From assembly GCA_025998775.1 (NCBI GenBank), contig BNWK01000081.1:1-5916 (forward strand): a DNA stretch of 5,916 bases, in the 5' to 3' direction. The DNA comes from Alphaproteobacteria bacterium. GTDB lineage: Bacteria; Pseudomonadota; Alphaproteobacteria; UBA3830. The notes under the pieces were generated by a model. It was not told where the DNA came from. It saw nothing but the letters and a program-made list of their open reading frames with translations, and ran no database searches. The number at the start of each line of letters is the position of its first letter. The first letter of the stretch is position 1. Made by a program: the position numbers and the translations under genes. This document shows, piece after piece, positions 4,978-5,916 of the stretch.

Positions 4978-5795
4978 GTATGAATCTAAGCGAATTGCAA
5001 GCACCGCAAATTATAGAAGAAATGACATTCAGCGAAATATTGCAGCGCATGAAAGAAACGCTCATATCTTTGGATTCGGAATTTTCTGCATATCTCGAAA
5101 GCGATCCGGTCATAAAGTTGATGGAAGTAGCTGCGTATCGTGAGTTGTTATTGAGAAGCCGAATTAATCTTGCGGCCAAAGCGAATTTACTGGCTTTTGC
5201 AACTGGTTCAGACCTCGATAATCTTGCGGCGTTTTATGGAGTCGAGCGAAAAGAAGACGAATCCGACGAAGATTTGCGAAATCGCACACAGCTAAAAATT
5301 GTAGGGTGGTCATCGTCCGGCAGCAAAGAAGCATACGAGTATCATGCAATAAATTCCGACCAGCGAGTAAAAGAAGCCAAGGCCGACTCTCCACAATCTG
5401 GACGTGTGCGCATTTTGATTCTGTCGAAGGAAAACGGCGGCACTGTCTCGGCCGATCTTCTGGAAAAAGTTACGGCATACATGCTGCGCGATGACGTTCG
5501 AATGCTGACAGATACCGTAGAAGTTGTTGCCAGCAATATGATCGATGTGAATGTGAAAGCGAAAATCACCTTGATGTCCAGCGCTTCGCCGGATATTTTG
5601 GATACAATAAAAGCATCGTTCGTCGCTAATTTTACAAAAACTGCGGGGCTTGGAGTTAGCATTTCGCAGGCTTGGATTATATCGAATTTGTTTTTGAACG
5701 GTGTAAAAGATGTCGAATTGATAACGCCAGCTGATGATGTTGCTGTTACGGAAATCGAATGCGCTCGCCTTGGGGTTGTGGAGCTTTTCAGATGA
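4974..5795 (+). CDS. Baseplate wedge protein J (Baseplate_J family)
   Basis: The 273-residue protein is slightly shorter than P2 J (about 300). Family features in order: an N-terminal helix with ILQRMKETLISLD (22-34); the conserved ESDPVIKLMEVAAYRELLLR segment (42-61) and ARSR-like INLAAKANLLAFATGSDLDN (64-83), where the protein normally reads 'a-tGsdLdnlaa.yGv.R'; an ESDEDLRNRTQLKI block (96-109); then SGSKEAYEYHAINSDQRVKE (115-134) and a ligated beta segment GRVRILILSKENGGTVS (143-159). The C-terminal alpha/beta domain is LRDDVRMLTDTVEVV onward, ending ARLGVVELFR. J proteins form the baseplate wedges with I and transmit the contraction signal. The start overlaps W (ATGA) and has AAGGA (4961-4965) eight bases upstream. 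The stop overlaps the start of I in the same way. Confidence 0.9.
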   Translation: MSMNLSELQAPQIIEEMTFSEILQRMKETLISLDSEFSAYLESDPVIKLMEVAAYRELLLRSRINLAAKANLLAFATGSDLDNLAAFYGVERKEDESDEDLRNRTQLKIVGWSSSGSKEAYEYHAINSDQRVKEAKADSPQSGRVRILILSKENGGTVSADLLEKVTAYMLRDDVRMLTDTVEVVASNMIDVNVKAKITLMSSASPDILDTIKASFVANFTKTAGLGVSISQAWIISNLFLNGVKDVELITPADDVAVTEIECARLGVVELFR

Positions 5796-5916
5796 GTTTG
5801 TTACCTCCAAATTCTACAAAATCCGAAAGAAACATTGCCAAAGCCATTGATTACAAAGGAAATGCAGATGCTTTGGCTGGATTTAAATTTAATGAAATTG
5901 GGGCTGGTGACGTTCT
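5792..5916 (+). CDS. Tail protein I, P2 gpI family (N-terminal part, runs off the edge)
   Basis: ATG 5792 overlaps the J stop (ATGA) and has GGAG (5780-5783) at eight-base spacing. The 41 visible codons begin MSLLPPNSTKSERNIAKAID. The start 'M-S-x-L-P-P-N-x-T-x-x-E-R' is the characteristic opening of the P2 gpI tail family, which joins J in the baseplate wedge. V-W-J-I is the invariant P2 order, which supports the call. The reading frame is intact to the window end; the rest of the protein cannot be judged. Confidence 0.82.
   Translation, partial: MSLLPPNSTKSERNIAKAIDYKGNADALAGFKFNEIGAGDV

Noticed and set aside
5310..5810. A 166-codon minus-strand open frame opposite gene J
   Set aside because: It is a shadow of J: no recognisable domain, and J has clear family motifs over the same stretch.

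Overview
The window is one dense, plus-strand block of phage structural genes: a lambda-type head module joined directly to a P2/Mu-type contractile-tail baseplate module. The order is portal (3' end), S49 capsid protease with a nested scaffold, head decoration protein D, major capsid protein E, head-tail joining protein, minor tail protein Z, a tail-terminator-like protein, baseplate V, a 33-codon small ORF, baseplate W, baseplate J, and the start of tail protein I. Coding density is near total. Neighbouring genes overlap (often ATGA or TGATG) or are separated by 22 bases or fewer, and almost every start has a visible Shine-Dalgarno (SD) site 5-9 bases upstream. I see no internal promoter, terminator, tRNA, integrase, IS element or CRISPR, so this looks like the middle of one long late transcript.

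The host is probably a proteobacterium. The DNA looks moderately AT-rich, SD sites are canonical, and a lambda-like head followed by P2-like V-W-J-I genes is the plan I recall for phage WO of Wolbachia and related alphaproteobacterial prophages. Assigning it to an intracellular alphaproteobacterium (Rickettsiales/Holosporales type) is inference only. A prophage and a free phage cannot be distinguished from this window.

Head part (2-2930): the portal forms the DNA entry vertex. The protease and the co-expressed nested scaffold would assemble and mature the procapsid. E forms the shell, D stabilises it after expansion, and the FII-like protein closes the vertex for tail joining. Connector/tail-completion part (2933-3936): Z and a gp37/gpU-like protein. 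Baseplate part (3926-5916): V is the central spike, W and J form the inner baseplate and wedges, and I starts the outer wedge. Sheath, tube and tape-measure genes would be expected beyond the right edge.

No new system is evident. The points most worth a second look are the nested scaffold start inside the protease gene (ATG 951) with its strong SD and adjacent inverted repeat, and the V-W junction. That junction holds an unrecognised 33-codon ORF with a strong SD, two inverted repeats, and a stop codon directly abutting and in frame with the W start.
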